In this document: piece by piece, positions 1 through 7,059 of the stretch | How positions within the stretch are numbered: position 1 is the stretch's first letter | Layout of the letters: each line of letters begins with the position of its first letter | Assembly (NCBI RefSeq): GCF_001629705.1 | Contig: NZ_CP015378.1 | Coordinates: 2,046,001-2,110,000, forward strand | Source of the DNA: Fictibacillus phosphorivorans | Lineage (GTDB): Bacteria > Bacillota > Bacilli > Bacillales > Fictibacillaceae | Length of the DNA: 64,000 nt | Reading direction: 5' to 3' | Position numbers and translations under genes: made by a program | The notes under the pieces: generated by a model | The model's database searches: none | What the model was told of the DNA's origin: nothing | Seen by the model: only the letters and a program-made list of their open reading frames with translations

Positions 1-157
1 GATAGATATAACAATAAGAAAAGGCCTTATGTGCTGGAGATTTGATGTCATTATTGTTTTTAAGGTCATCAAAAATCTCGTTCGGTATGTAAATCTTGCT
101 TTCATAACCTGTATCCTCATCAAATTGCAGTAGCTTTATCAATTCTTCACGTTGCAA
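1..157 (-). CDS. partial protein of unknown function, cut by window edge
   Basis: A reading frame runs leftwards off the window edge; 52 codons are visible, with no stop. The likely start is TTG at 157, preceded by an AGGTGA ribosome site 7 bases upstream. The visible protein is polar and ends in an aromatic stretch (around residues 42-52, AHKAFSYCYIY) that resembles the start of helical replication or DNA-binding proteins on mobile elements, but I do not recognise the family. It lies downstream of a palindrome-bearing promoter and two tiny ORFs, and belongs to the accessory block. Confidence 0.5.
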   Translation of the reverse strand, partial: MQREELIKLLQFDEDTGYESKIYIPNEIFDDLKNNNDIKSPAHKAFSYCYIY

Positions 158-234
158 TTACGTTTCACCTACCTTTCAACTCTAGATAAAATTAGGGATT
201 TAAACTGTATTTCTTTTCCATTTACCTACTACTT

Positions 235-279
235 TTATACACACTTTTGAATAATTTGCTTATATTCCATCTGTTCCAT
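235..279 (-). CDS. candidate 14-codon leader ORF
   Basis: ATG at 279 follows a strong ribosome site (AAGGAG and GGGAG just upstream) and encodes MEQMEYKQIIQKCV before TAA. A second tiny frame (ATG near 214, MEKKYSLNP) follows it. Both lie between the putative promoter and the TTG-started gene at 157. They may be leader peptides or remnants of a decayed gene; nothing else supports translation. Confidence 0.3.
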   Translation of the reverse strand: MEQMEYKQIIQKCV

Positions 280-343
280 TACTCCCAACTCCTTCCTTTT
301 CTATCTATTCTTAATATATAACGACTTTTCGAATAAGTATACG

Positions 344-385
344 ATTATAGAGAAGAACTTTAATACTATAAATACAGTATTTATA
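344..385 (-). promoter_or_regulatory. promoter with overlapping 19-bp palindromic operator
   Basis: A perfect 19-bp palindrome (TATAAATAC-A-GTATTTATA) occupies 367-385. A TATAAT element reading leftwards is at 344-349, so the palindrome covers the expected -35 region. This is the layout of a repressor-controlled promoter, as in phage-like elements, driving the gene that leaves the window. The regulator is not in the window. The rest of 158-527 is AT-rich without genes. Confidence 0.45.
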
Positions 386-482
386 TAGGGTAAAGGTATA
401 TATAATTTAGTTCTAATGACCTTTTTATTAATATTTATTCATTTTTATTGCATATTGTCGATAGATGTCGAAAACTTTTTAA

Positions 483-521
483 GCAAATAAAAAACCACTC
501 ATTAATCTGAGTGGTTTTAAA
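483..521 (-). terminator. terminator of the HEPN gene
   Basis: Stem AACCACTCA / TGAGTGGTT with a 6-base loop at 488-516. Reading leftwards it is followed by TTTTTTATTT. It lies directly after the stop of the gene at 528. Confidence 0.8.
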
Positions 522-527
522 GTAGTT

Positions 528-1319
528 TTAATTAAAAATAAACAGCATGGTAGCAATAACATTGATCAATCTAATAAAATCAATTTTTGTCCATTTAGAA
601 GGATCGTCTCTTCCGTGTAATATCCAATTCCGATTAATTACTGGTAGTCTATGTTGATCGAAGTCTCTAGTTTTAAACAGGCTGTTTTTGAAGTATTTAT
701 ATAGAGAAAAACCAGCTATAGCAGTAAATTTTTCTTCGTCTGTAAGAACTGTCTTTTTAAAGTCTTCAACAAGTCTTCCTCCGACCATCCCACTCTTTGA
801 ATAAAAACTTACCTGTCCCTCAATTACTGTGATTAAAGTAGGAATTGTTGTTTTATATTGATTATTTTCATAAAGTTGGAAGCACTCTTCTAGTAGCATT
901 CGCCATTTTCTTTCAACTTTTTTTATTAAAGTATCTTTTACTTTTTTATAGTGTTCTTGGTCATTGTAATTATAATAATCTAAGAAATATTGGTCTACAT
1001 CTTTTGGTTTCATTTTTAATAACTCTTCATTAAGATATAATTTCATGTACATCTCACCTGTTAGTGTCCATCCGTAACGGGAATTACTGTTTGTGATTAT
1101 TTTAATACGGTCATAATTAATTTCTGGTAAATTAAACTTCGGCAATTTAATTTCGGGTATTTCGATTTTAGGTATCTCGATAGTGGGAATTTCTAATTTA
1201 GGGATTTCTTTAAGAAATTTCAAATTATTATTTTCATAAGGATTTGTCGCTTTCATTAATTGTTCCATCTGTCTCGTATGTGCATACAGCATATGTTGAA
1301 TATTTTTGTAGATATCCAT
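528..1319 (-). CDS. HEPN-domain protein with proline pentad repeat
   Basis: A 263-residue protein. Residues 40-65 contain six regularly spaced prolines, one every five residues (pattern x-I/L-x-I/L-P), a likely stiff linker or binding segment. The C-terminal half is helical and ends in N-R-N-W-I-L-H-G at residues 229-236. The R230-x4-H235 spacing is the RNase signature of HEPN proteins, many of which act in toxin-antitoxin or phage-defence systems. Calling it an RNase is an inference; some HEPN proteins are inactive. No antitoxin-like nucleotidyltransferase is adjacent. It lies in the accessory block with its own terminator. Start ATG at 1319. Confidence 0.65.
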   Translation of the reverse strand: MDIYKNIQHMLYAHTRQMEQLMKATNPYENNNLKFLKEIPKLEIPTIEIPKIEIPEIKLPKFNLPEINYDRIKIITNSNSRYGWTLTGEMYMKLYLNEELLKMKPKDVDQYFLDYYNYNDQEHYKKVKDTLIKKVERKWRMLLEECFQLYENNQYKTTIPTLITVIEGQVSFYSKSGMVGGRLVEDFKKTVLTDEEKFTAIAGFSLYKYFKNSLFKTRDFDQHRLPVINRNWILHGRDDPSKWTKIDFIRLINVIATMLFIFN

Positions 1320-1418
1320 AGTCCACCTTCAACAACTTTTTATTAATATATTAGCTTTATTCCAGTTTTTAAAATAATTTATTACCTAGTTAATAGTCTG
1401 TACGACTAAACTTACAAA

Positions 1419-1667
1419 TTATTTTAGACCTTTATATTGACTCTCATTGTAATATTTACCAAATTCCCTATGCCAAAGTTCAAAAGTATTGTAGAGCTTT
1501 CTTTCTCCATTTTTTATCAGATGAACATACTTATACCCATATTCGTTACCTTTACTGTGACGAGCTCTATTAGTGCGTTTAATAATTATTCTTCCTGTAC
1601 TTGTGATATCATATTGTTCCTCATAACCAGTAATACTTCTTCTTATTTCCGACACTGACAGACACAT
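1419..1667 (-). CDS. NUMOD4-like protein lacking HNH nuclease domain
   Basis: An 82-residue protein. Residues 14-30 (GYEEQYDITSTGRIIIK) match the W/Y-x-x-Y-x-I/V-S-x-x-G-R-I pattern of NUMOD4, a DNA-binding module at the N-terminus of phage and intron HNH endonucleases. The following segment (KYVHLIKNGERKLYNTFELW) resembles the next part of those proteins, but the frame ends before any HNH motif. It is either a truncated homing-type endonuclease or a stand-alone module. The start is the ATG at 1667 with AGAAAGG very close; the start is uncertain. Confidence 0.5.
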   Translation of the reverse strand: MCLSVSEIRRSITGYEEQYDITSTGRIIIKRTNRARHSKGNEYGYKYVHLIKNGERKLYNTFELWHREFGKYYNESQYKGLK

Positions 1668-1685
1668 ACCTTTCTCTAATGATTC

Positions 1686-1955
1686 CTATATATTAAATTC
1701 TTTTCTTAGTTCATCAACAGCAGCCATAACGTTATCAAAATCACTTTTACCATCTTGATTCTTATCCGTTGTAATATTAGCAACTAAATGGTAATTTCTA
1801 ACACCATTATATTCCATCATAATGTATATAGCAGGTCTAATATCCTTTCCTTTACCGTCCCAATCCATATAAGAGTATCCTACAATATAGTAAGTATTCT
1901 TTTTCCCATGATTGGCTTGGATCTTAATTTCTTTTACGGGTGTATAAACAGCCAT
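1686..1955 (-). CDS. small protein of unknown function
   Basis: I chose ATG at 1955 because GGGGAG lies 7 bases upstream; a longer frame to 2090 would overlap the next gene and lacks such a site. The 89-residue product begins MAVYTPVKEIKIQ and has no membrane segment. It contains YYIVGYSYMDWDGKGKD and a C-terminal segment with D-K-N-Q-D-G-K-S-D, which resembles a calcium-binding loop (about residues 65-73). I do not recognise the family. It sits 16 bases after the sunset-domain gene and is probably cotranscribed with it. Confidence 0.55.
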   Translation of the reverse strand: MAVYTPVKEIKIQANHGKKNTYYIVGYSYMDWDGKGKDIRPAIYIMMEYNGVRNYHLVANITTDKNQDGKSDFDNVMAAVDELRKEFNI

Positions 1956-1971
1956 AAAAACACTCCCCTTT

Positions 1972-2238
1972 TTAATACTCACTTGCTCTATAACCAGCTT
2001 CTTCTGCTTCCTCTTCTGTACAAAACCACTCTTCAGCATCTGTAACATCATAATACCTTCCACCTGGTACATGATAGATAAGCTCACCATTATAAGTAGT
2101 TTGATTTCCTTTTATTTCTGGATCTTCGCACGTTTCCTCACTACTTACTTTAGATGACTCTACTTCTACAAACTTACTGTAACAAAAGATTGCCAATACA
2201 ACTGAAAATCCAATTACAAGCATTGATCTAATACTCAT
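1972..2238 (-). CDS. sunset-domain membrane-anchored protein
   Basis: ATG at 2238 follows GGGGG 4 bases upstream, giving 88 residues. One N-terminal hydrophobic helix (about residues 5-18) is followed by a short linker. The C-terminal domain has C-x-x-x-x-I-K-G-N, then [10 protein letters not shown] and [15 protein letters not shown]. That order matches the small sunset domain found at the ends of secreted nucleases and other surface proteins of Firmicutes. It is probably exposed outside the membrane. Function is unknown; the domain name rests on motif memory. Confidence 0.6.
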   Translation of the reverse strand: MSIRSMLVIGFSVVLAIFCYSKFVEVESSKVSSEETCEDPEIKGNQTTYNGELIYHVPGGRYYDVTDAEEWFCTEEEAEEAGYRASEY

Positions 2239-2323
2239 TAATCCCCCTACTTCCAATAGTTTCAATATAATACAATTATAGGATATACGACGTAATTTAG
2301 GTAACTTTTTTTATAAACTAAGC

Positions 2324-2894
2324 TTGACTTGATGATCTTGACCTTTTACTTTTGGTTGAGGGTATGGAAAACGGCTATGTGCAGTTGTTGCCTACTGTCA
2401 AAGACTAAAAAAAATCAATGACAATAGACAAGCGACACTTTTGTATATCAGGTTATAGTATCCGTATATCAGCCCCTATTTGTCGAGGATTTTTCATCCT
2501 AGCAAGCCTACTGCTTCAGATAGCCCTGGCAGTGGTATGTGGCTTGTCTCGCGAGTATATCTACTCCTATCCTTCCACTCCTAACCGTTAATGGTCGTTA
2601 ACACCATTCAGAAAGCATACAGAAATAGGGTGCTGTATATTCGCTTTCCTAGACTTAGTTATTGCATCGCTTAAGTCATAAGCTTTCAAGGTTTGATTTA
2701 CTTGCTATTAGTCGGCTCTCCAGCAAGGAAATACCAGAATGAGTACATACTTTAATAAGCCTACTTGATAAACGATTTAAAAAAGTTTAAAATAGGGTTT
2801 AACTGGTACTTCGTATTCAGTTGTCTGTATTCGACAAAATACATTTATTGGAGTAAAGACTGTTCCCGCAGCTTTACTCCTTTTTTCTTTTTTT
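2324..2894 (+). ncRNA. candidate large structured RNA (about 540 nt)
   Basis: No reading frame fills 2266-2898, but the DNA is richer in GC than its surroundings and dense in complementary segments. Helices seen: 2388-2400 with 2419-2431 (13 bp, two non-canonical pairs); 2486-2490 with 2496-2500; 2508-2514 with 2529-2535; 2553-2557 with 2562-2566; 2611-2622 with 2633-2638 plus 2643-2648 (12 bp with a 4-base bulge); 2652-2658 with 2671-2677; 2701-2706 with 2722-2727. The loop at 2623-2630 (AAATAGGG) is complementary to 2474-2481, a possible pseudoknot, and the same 8-mer recurs at 2790-2797. GCCTACT occurs three times (2390, 2507, 2759). A strong plus-strand terminator at 2850 has no other gene to serve. 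A weak promoter (TTGACT 2324, TACTTT 2347) is upstream. Wobble pairs support each strand about equally, so the strand rests on the terminator. Family unknown. Confidence 0.55.
2850..2894 (+). terminator. strong rho-independent terminator of the RNA candidate
   Basis: Perfect 9-bp stem GGAGTAAAG / CTTTACTCC (2850-2858 with 2872-2880) followed by TTTTTTC and seven T. On the minus strand there is no T-run after the hairpin, so it does not serve the integrase gene that ends at 2899. It therefore implies a rightward transcript from the left. Confidence 0.85.
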
Positions 2895-2898
2895 ACTT

Positions 2899-3834
2899 CT
2901 AGACATCAATAGAATTTAACGGATTATATTTATCATTTTGTTCTTTTAGTGCTGTCCCCCACAGATTTACGTATTTTTGAGTCATTTGGATATTTTCGTG
3001 TCTAAGTAGCTTTGATAACGAAAAGACGTCCATACCCCCTTTAAGAGCTCTAGAGGCAAAGGTGTGACGCAAAGTGTGAGCACTAAGTCTAACTCCAGTG
3101 AAACTCATTGCTTTTTTCAAGGTTTTGAAGAAATAAGTAATTGCTTCCTCAGTTATTTGTTTGTTATCTCCTGTAGGAAAAACATAAACTGGATCTTCAC
3201 CGATAAACTCCCTCAAAAAGACTCTGTATTCTGCAAGTTCTTTTTTTAACTTTATTGTGAAGGGGATGCTACTCACTTGTCGTTTTTTACCGTATAGACT
3301 TATTACTTGATTCTCAAAATCTACATCTGACCATTTCAAATTTGGAATCTCACCTCTACGGCAGCCTGTAGACAGAAGAAAAACAAAGAGCTGACGATTA
3401 CGGTATGCTGCGAATGAATTTCCCCTGTAATTGAATCGTCTTAGGTGGTTTAGGATCTGTTTGATTTGTTCATCTGATAAAACCTCAATCCTAACCTCTT
3501 CCTTTACAGATTTAAGCTTCTTTGCCGGATTTCTTTTTTCATCAATGATTTCTTCGTCGACTAAAAAGTTAAAGAAAACCTTAAATATTCTTGTTTTCCC
3601 ATTAAGTGAAGTTGGTTTGTTTTTTAATTCCTTCTTACAATACTGTAAGTATTCTTTGAGTACCGAAGTAGTAACATCTTCTATATTGATTATTGATTTA
3701 CCAACACACCAATCTTTAAAAAGTATTAGACCAGTCTTATACATTTTAATTGTGTAAACAGAAAGATTTCGGTATTCTCGGTCGGCTACAAATTCTTCAA
3801 TCGCATATTTAAGCAACAAAAAAACCCACACCAT
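2899..3834 (-). CDS. tyrosine recombinase / integrase
   Basis: About 311 residues, the usual size for XerC/D-like recombinases. An N-terminal SAM-like core-binding domain (about residues 8-95, NLSVYTIKMYK) precedes the catalytic domain. Catalytic residues are visible: R159 in TGCRRGE, H253-x-x-R256 in HTLRH, H279 in LRHEN and nucleophile Y288 in TQKYV. The family cuts and joins DNA by a 3'-phosphotyrosine intermediate. It stands at the boundary between the accessory block and the core ypsC gene, so it probably moved or maintains this island. The start is uncertain: the ATG at 3834 lies inside the ypsC terminator hairpin, and TTG codons near 3819 are alternatives. Confidence 0.85.
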   Translation of the reverse strand: MVWVFLLLKYAIEEFVADREYRNLSVYTIKMYKTGLILFKDWCVGKSIINIEDVTTSVLKEYLQYCKKELKNKPTSLNGKTRIFKVFFNFLVDEEIIDEKRNPAKKLKSVKEEVRIEVLSDEQIKQILNHLRRFNYRGNSFAAYRNRQLFVFLLSTGCRRGEIPNLKWSDVDFENQVISLYGKKRQVSSIPFTIKLKKELAEYRVFLREFIGEDPVYVFPTGDNKQITEEAITYFFKTLKKAMSFTGVRLSAHTLRHTFASRALKGGMDVFSLSKLLRHENIQMTQKYVNLWGTALKEQNDKYNPLNSIDV

Positions 3835-3869
3835 TCCTCTAAATTTTCATTAGAAAAATAATGTGGGTT
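3816..3869 (-). terminator. terminator of ypsC, overlapping the integrase 5' end
   Basis: Stem AACCCACA at 3823-3830 with TGTGGGTT at 3862-3869, extended imperfectly by ATT/AAT. Reading leftwards the hairpin ends in GGGTTTTTTTG. It would terminate transcripts of the methyltransferase at 3930. The first codons of the integrase lie in its 3' arm. Confidence 0.7.
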
Positions 3870-3929
3870 ACTAACATAATTTCGTAGGTGTAAGATCACC
3901 AAAGTATTTTTTATCCCTAAAACCCTTTA

Positions 3930-5075
3930 TTACTGGTGCTGTCTAGGTGGACGTTTTCCAAAGTATTGATAATAGTCGGTCTTCAGATCACCGTTATAAA
4001 GCTTTCGTTTTTTTGTTGCTGAACGGCCATAATATTCTTCAAATTTTTCATTTGAAGTAATTACGTATACACTCCATGTATCATACGGTTTCATCGCCAT
4101 ACCTAGGTCACGATACATCTGTGCTACTTCTTCTCTCTCACCTAGTCGCTCTCCGTAAGGCGGGTTTGTAACAAGACATCCGTAATCTTTTCTGGTCGTA
4201 AAATCTCGTACTTGCATCTGTTTAAACGTGATAAAGTCTTCGAATCCTGCTTCGTTTGCATTGTTCTTAGATAGTTCGATCATCTTATGATCAATATCAG
4301 ATCCTTGAATCTCAAGAGGCAGATCGTATTTCGCAACATCTTGAGCTTCTCCAACTGCCTCATACCAGACCTTTTTATCGATCCAGTTCCATTTTTCTGA
4401 AGCAAATTCACGATTTAGTCCTGGTGCGATGTTTTGTCCAATCATAGCAGCTTCGATCGGCAATGTACCTGATCCACAGAAAGGATCTGCGAAAGGCTTA
4501 TCAGGTGTCCAATTTGTAAGCATAATTAGGGCCGCGGCCATCGTTTCTTTAATCGGCGCACCTGAATGCAACTCACGGTATCCACGCTTGTGTAGACCTG
4601 TACCACTCGTATCTAGCGTTAATGTCGCAATATCTTTATGAATCGCAACCTCGATACGATACAATGCGCCGTCCTCAGGAAACCACGTTTTACGGTTATA
4701 CGCTGTTTTTAAATTATCAACTACTGCTTTCTTAACGATAGCTTGGCAGTCAGATACAGAAAATAGCTTTGATTTTACAGATCGGCCGATTACAGGGAAT
4801 TCCCCATCTTCAGGTATAAAATCAGCCCACGGAAGTGCTTTCGTCTGCTCGAAAAGTTCATCGAACGTCTCCACTTTAAACTCACCGACCACTAATTTTA
4901 CGCGATCTGCCGTTCTTAGCCATAAGTTAGCTTTGACTAACGTCTTCTCATCACCATCAAAATAGACTTTACCGTTTTCAACTTTCACATTTTCAAAACC
5001 TAGCGCGCGAACTTCATTGGCTACTAGTGCTTCTAATCCCATAGCGGCTGTCGCCAACAGTCGTAATTGTGTCAT
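3930..5075 (-). CDS. ypsC: THUMP-domain 23S rRNA guanine N2-methyltransferase (RlmL/YpsC type)
   Basis: A 381-residue protein. An N-terminal THUMP RNA-binding domain (about 40-160) is followed by a Rossmann-fold methyltransferase. DPFCGSGT at 197-204 is the SAM-binding motif I, and NPPYGERL at 304-311 is the N/D-P-P-Y catalytic motif of N6-adenine and N2-guanine methylases. Relatives modify a guanine in 23S rRNA (E. coli RlmL, G2445). The length fits the Gram-positive form without the fused RlmK half. AGGAG precedes ATG. Downstream of rnpB on the same strand, as in B. subtilis. Confidence 0.9.
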   Translation of the reverse strand: MTQLRLLATAAMGLEALVANEVRALGFENVKVENGKVYFDGDEKTLVKANLWLRTADRVKLVVGEFKVETFDELFEQTKALPWADFIPEDGEFPVIGRSVKSKLFSVSDCQAIVKKAVVDNLKTAYNRKTWFPEDGALYRIEVAIHKDIATLTLDTSGTGLHKRGYRELHSGAPIKETMAAALIMLTNWTPDKPFADPFCGSGTLPIEAAMIGQNIAPGLNREFASEKWNWIDKKVWYEAVGEAQDVAKYDLPLEIQGSDIDHKMIELSKNNANEAGFEDFITFKQMQVRDFTTRKDYGCLVTNPPYGERLGEREEVAQMYRDLGMAMKPYDTWSVYVITSNEKFEEYYGRSATKKRKLYNGDLKTDYYQYFGKRPPRQHQ

Positions 5076-5151
5076 AATATGAACTCCTTAATTTCATCGA
5101 TTCTTATAATAATAAGTATACCCTTATTTTGCGGCACTTTTTTATGTAAAT

Positions 5152-5178
5152 AGAAAAAGCCCCGGTAAACGGGGCCCT
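5152..5178 (-). terminator. terminator of rnpB
   Basis: Stem GCCCCG / CGGGGC with TTTA loop, followed leftwards by CTTTTTCTATTT. It closes the RNase P RNA transcript before ypsC. Confidence 0.9.
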
Positions 5179-5194
5179 CATTCAGCTTTAATTT

Positions 5195-5628
5195 AGGTAC
5201 CAATAACGTTCTGTAAGCCATGTTCTGTTCCTTAGTACTACAAGCGGCTGGTAGCCTCGTACACCGGTGGTAATCATCTATCTACAAAAAGCCTTGGCTT
5301 CTTGTTCTCCCAATCGTTCAATTCCGAAATGGGAAACTCCCCTACCATAATTTGGGTTTCTCGCTCGTGGGGTTTACCGCGTTCCACTCCCTTTGTTTCC
5401 ATCGGGACTACGTCACTGTGGCACTTTCAAGGTATTAACACCATATCCATAGGACTTAGGTGCGTTCCCTGCCGTTAGTCCAGTAAGCTTTATTCAAGCA
5501 AACCAATCTACCCTGGCTTATTTTTTGGCCAGGCACGATCATTACGGTCATCTCAGATCCGTGCGAGCATGGACTTTCCTCTAAACCTGAAAATCAGATC
5601 CAGCGATTACCCGAACGCTATTGATTTA
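5195..5628 (-). rRNA. rnpB: RNase P RNA component (catalytic ncRNA; listed here as structural RNA)
   Basis: Reading leftwards, the conserved elements of type B RNase P RNA appear in order: GTTCGGGTAATCGCT near the 5' end, GAGGAAAGTCCATGCTCGC, the AAAGTGCCACAGTGACG block, GAACGCGGTAAACCCC, GAGCGAGAAACCCAAAT, and ATGGCTTACAGAACGTTA at the 3' end. The RNA cleaves the 5' leaders of tRNA precursors together with RnpA. Ends are approximate; the mature 5' end was placed by comparison with the remembered B. subtilis RNA. It is a ribozyme, not ribosomal RNA; the separate ncRNA entry over the same span carries the correct class. Confidence 0.6.
5195..5628 (-). ncRNA. rnpB: RNase P RNA (ribonuclease P ribozyme, type B)
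   Basis: This is the correct class for the locus. The RNA is about 430 nt, near the usual 400. Core helices P4 (GAGGAAAGTCC with its 3' partner ACAGAA region) and the CR-II/CR-III segments are recognisable. It is placed between gpsB and ypsC exactly as in B. subtilis, has its own promoter at 5648-5676 and its own terminator at 5152-5178. Confidence 0.95.
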
Positions 5629-5647
5629 AGTTTTAAAAGCAAGATTC

Positions 5648-5676
5648 ATTATAGCATGCTGAATGTAGAAAAACAA
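5648..5676 (-). promoter_or_regulatory. sigma-A promoter of rnpB
   Basis: Reading leftwards: TTGTTT (5671-5676), a 17-bp spacer and a perfect TATAAT (5648-5653). Predicted start near 5641, about 13 bases before the mature 5' end. Confidence 0.75.
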
Positions 5677-5693
5677 ATGGATAATTACTGGAA

Positions 5694-6008
5694 TCAATCG
5701 TACAGTTTACTGCCAAAAACATGTTTTTCCAAGTTAGACAAACGCTGAAGAATATCGGAGTTCGTCGTGCTTGAAGTTACTGCAGACATTCTGCGTGTTT
5801 GCTGATGATCAGTAGAACTTTGAGCTTCTTTACGCAGTCGATTATTTTCTTGTACAACTGCATCATACTCTTTTTGAAAATTTTCATAATCCTTAATAAT
5901 AAGATCTAAAAATTTGTCTACTTCGTCTTGATCATAGCCACGAAAGCCTTGTTTAAAGTCTTTTTCCAAAATTTCTTTCGCCGTTAAATGAAAACGCTGT
6001 TCACTCAT
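5694..6008 (-). CDS. gpsB: cell-division regulator GpsB
   Basis: A 104-residue DivIVA-family protein. The N-terminal membrane-binding domain begins LTAKEILEKDFKQGFRGYDQDEVDKFLD, followed by a coiled coil (about 38-70) and a Ser/Thr-rich linker before the C-terminal trimerising segment LQRLSNLEKHVFG. GpsB shuttles PBP1 between sidewall and septum and adapts cell-wall enzymes. ATG at 6008 with GAGGTGA upstream was chosen over a longer frame to 6068. It lies between rnpB and ypsA as in B. subtilis. Confidence 0.93.
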   Translation of the reverse strand: MSEQRFHLTAKEILEKDFKQGFRGYDQDEVDKFLDLIIKDYENFQKEYDAVVQENNRLRKEAQSSTDHQQTRRMSAVTSSTTNSDILQRLSNLEKHVFGSKLYD

Positions 6009-6089
6009 GTGAATCACCTCACACAAAGATTCTAAAATTATTTTTTCACTACCTGACCTAAATGTCAATTTTTTTCGACTTTAGTTCAT

Positions 6090-6650
6090 TTATTCGTTAC
6101 GATTGTATTGTTCCTCTTGTACAAGAACATCCAAGTCATAAGGAGTAATATAAAATATTTCGTACGAATTGTCCATTTCCTGCTTTTGTTTGGCTGCATC
6201 CAAATAATACTTCGGCGAACCATCTTTTTCTTCGTCGTAAAGAAGCAAGACGGCATCGCTTTTTTGTACAAGAAACTGATTTTTAACTCGAAGCTGCCCT
6301 GGCGATTCATAAGGCTTACGGCTAACTGAATCAACAAAATCTGCTCCCGCTAAAATTTCATGATATTTTTCCTGCACATTTTCCTTCCACCGTGATTCTT
6401 GTTCTAAAAACGGCGTAAGGACAGCTAGTTTTAAATCAGGAAATTCTGGTTGTAGTTCAAATACCACTTCTGCCGCCCACATCTCTACACCTGGCTGCCC
6501 ACTAATGATGACCCATTCTAAACCTTCATCTAGAAGTGAGACTAACTTTTGAGCAATTGCTTTCTTGATGTAGTATACCCCTTCGTGTTTATCACTAAAT
6601 ATACCAAGTTCATGAGCTTTATAGCCACTAACAAGCAGTGTTTGAAGCAT
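6090..6650 (-). CDS. ypsA: YpsA, SLOG-superfamily protein (DUF1273)
   Basis: A 186-residue protein starting MLQTLLVSGYKAHELGIF; the motif SGYKAHELGI and the later VIISGQPGVEMWAAE (about 52-68) are typical of the family, whose Rossmann-like SLOG fold is predicted to bind nucleotide ligands. In B. subtilis YpsA influences cell division and is adjacent to gpsB. AGGAGG precedes ATG at 6650; the longer frame to 6743 is rejected because it runs through a terminator hairpin and the small gene upstream. Confidence 0.9.
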   Translation of the reverse strand: MLQTLLVSGYKAHELGIFSDKHEGVYYIKKAIAQKLVSLLDEGLEWVIISGQPGVEMWAAEVVFELQPEFPDLKLAVLTPFLEQESRWKENVQEKYHEILAGADFVDSVSRKPYESPGQLRVKNQFLVQKSDAVLLLYDEEKDGSPKYYLDAAKQKQEMDNSYEIFYITPYDLDVLVQEEQYNRNE

Positions 6651-6668
6651 GAGAAAACCTCCTATTAA

Positions 6669-6700
6669 TGAAAAACACCCGGCTCTGTTAGTAGCCGGGG
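6669..6700 (-). terminator. terminator between the small membrane gene and ypsA
   Basis: Stem CCCGGCT (6678-6684) with AGCCGGG (6693-6699), followed leftwards by TGTTTTTC. It sits right after the stop of the 30-codon gene and right before the ypsA ribosome site, so it may also act as a partial attenuator of ypsA. Confidence 0.75.
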
Positions 6701-6705
6701 CTTCA

Positions 6706-6798
6706 TTAAAAGTTTTGTGTTGTGTGACTGATTTGATTGCCAATCATTACTGTTAACCCGACGATTACAAAAAATAGAACAACAATCCACTGCTTCAC
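6706..6798 (-). CDS. 30-residue single-pass membrane protein
   Basis: GTG at 6798, with GGAGAG 8 bases upstream, opens a frame of 30 codons ending TAA at 6706. The product starts MKQWIVVLFFVIVGLTVMIG and ends NQISHTTQNF: one transmembrane helix with a lysine at the N-side. It is followed within 10 bases by a terminator. The ribosome site, membrane helix and terminator together argue for a real small gene. In B. subtilis this spot between ypsA and mrfB holds cotD; no CotD-like protein is seen here. About 260 bp upstream (6799-7059) show no gene. Confidence 0.6.
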   Translation of the reverse strand: MKQWIVVLFFVIVGLTVMIGNQISHTTQNF

Positions 6799-7059
6799 TT
6801 ACCATCTCTCCATAGCTTAAAATATATATTTCCCTATTCAACATTTCGGTTATTGCGCGAAAACAATCGAACGCTCTAGAACTTTGACGAAAACTCAGTA
6901 GAAATATGTGGTTTCATGGCGTTTTTTGCGCTTACCCGGGCAATAAAAATGGGGGGAATTTATTTTCTTAAGAACATTTTTATGTCCTCTTATATTCTAC
7001 AAAAAACAAAGCCGATTGAGAAGAGATATTTTGCAAGAATTCATAAATTTGACGAATTT

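Noticed and set aside
2340..2894. Group II intron or retron
   Set aside because: No reverse transcriptase gene is present and no domain V-like hairpin with its AGC/GTT signature was found.
2340..2894. tmRNA or 6S RNA
   Set aside because: No tag-peptide frame, no tRNA-like 3' end and no 6S-type open-bubble sequence.
1..3834. Complete prophage
   Set aside because: No capsid, portal, terminase or lysis gene is visible; only an integrase and small accessory genes.
6090..6743. Longer ypsA start at 6743
   Set aside because: It would read through a terminator hairpin and the small membrane gene; the ATG at 6650 has a proper ribosome site.
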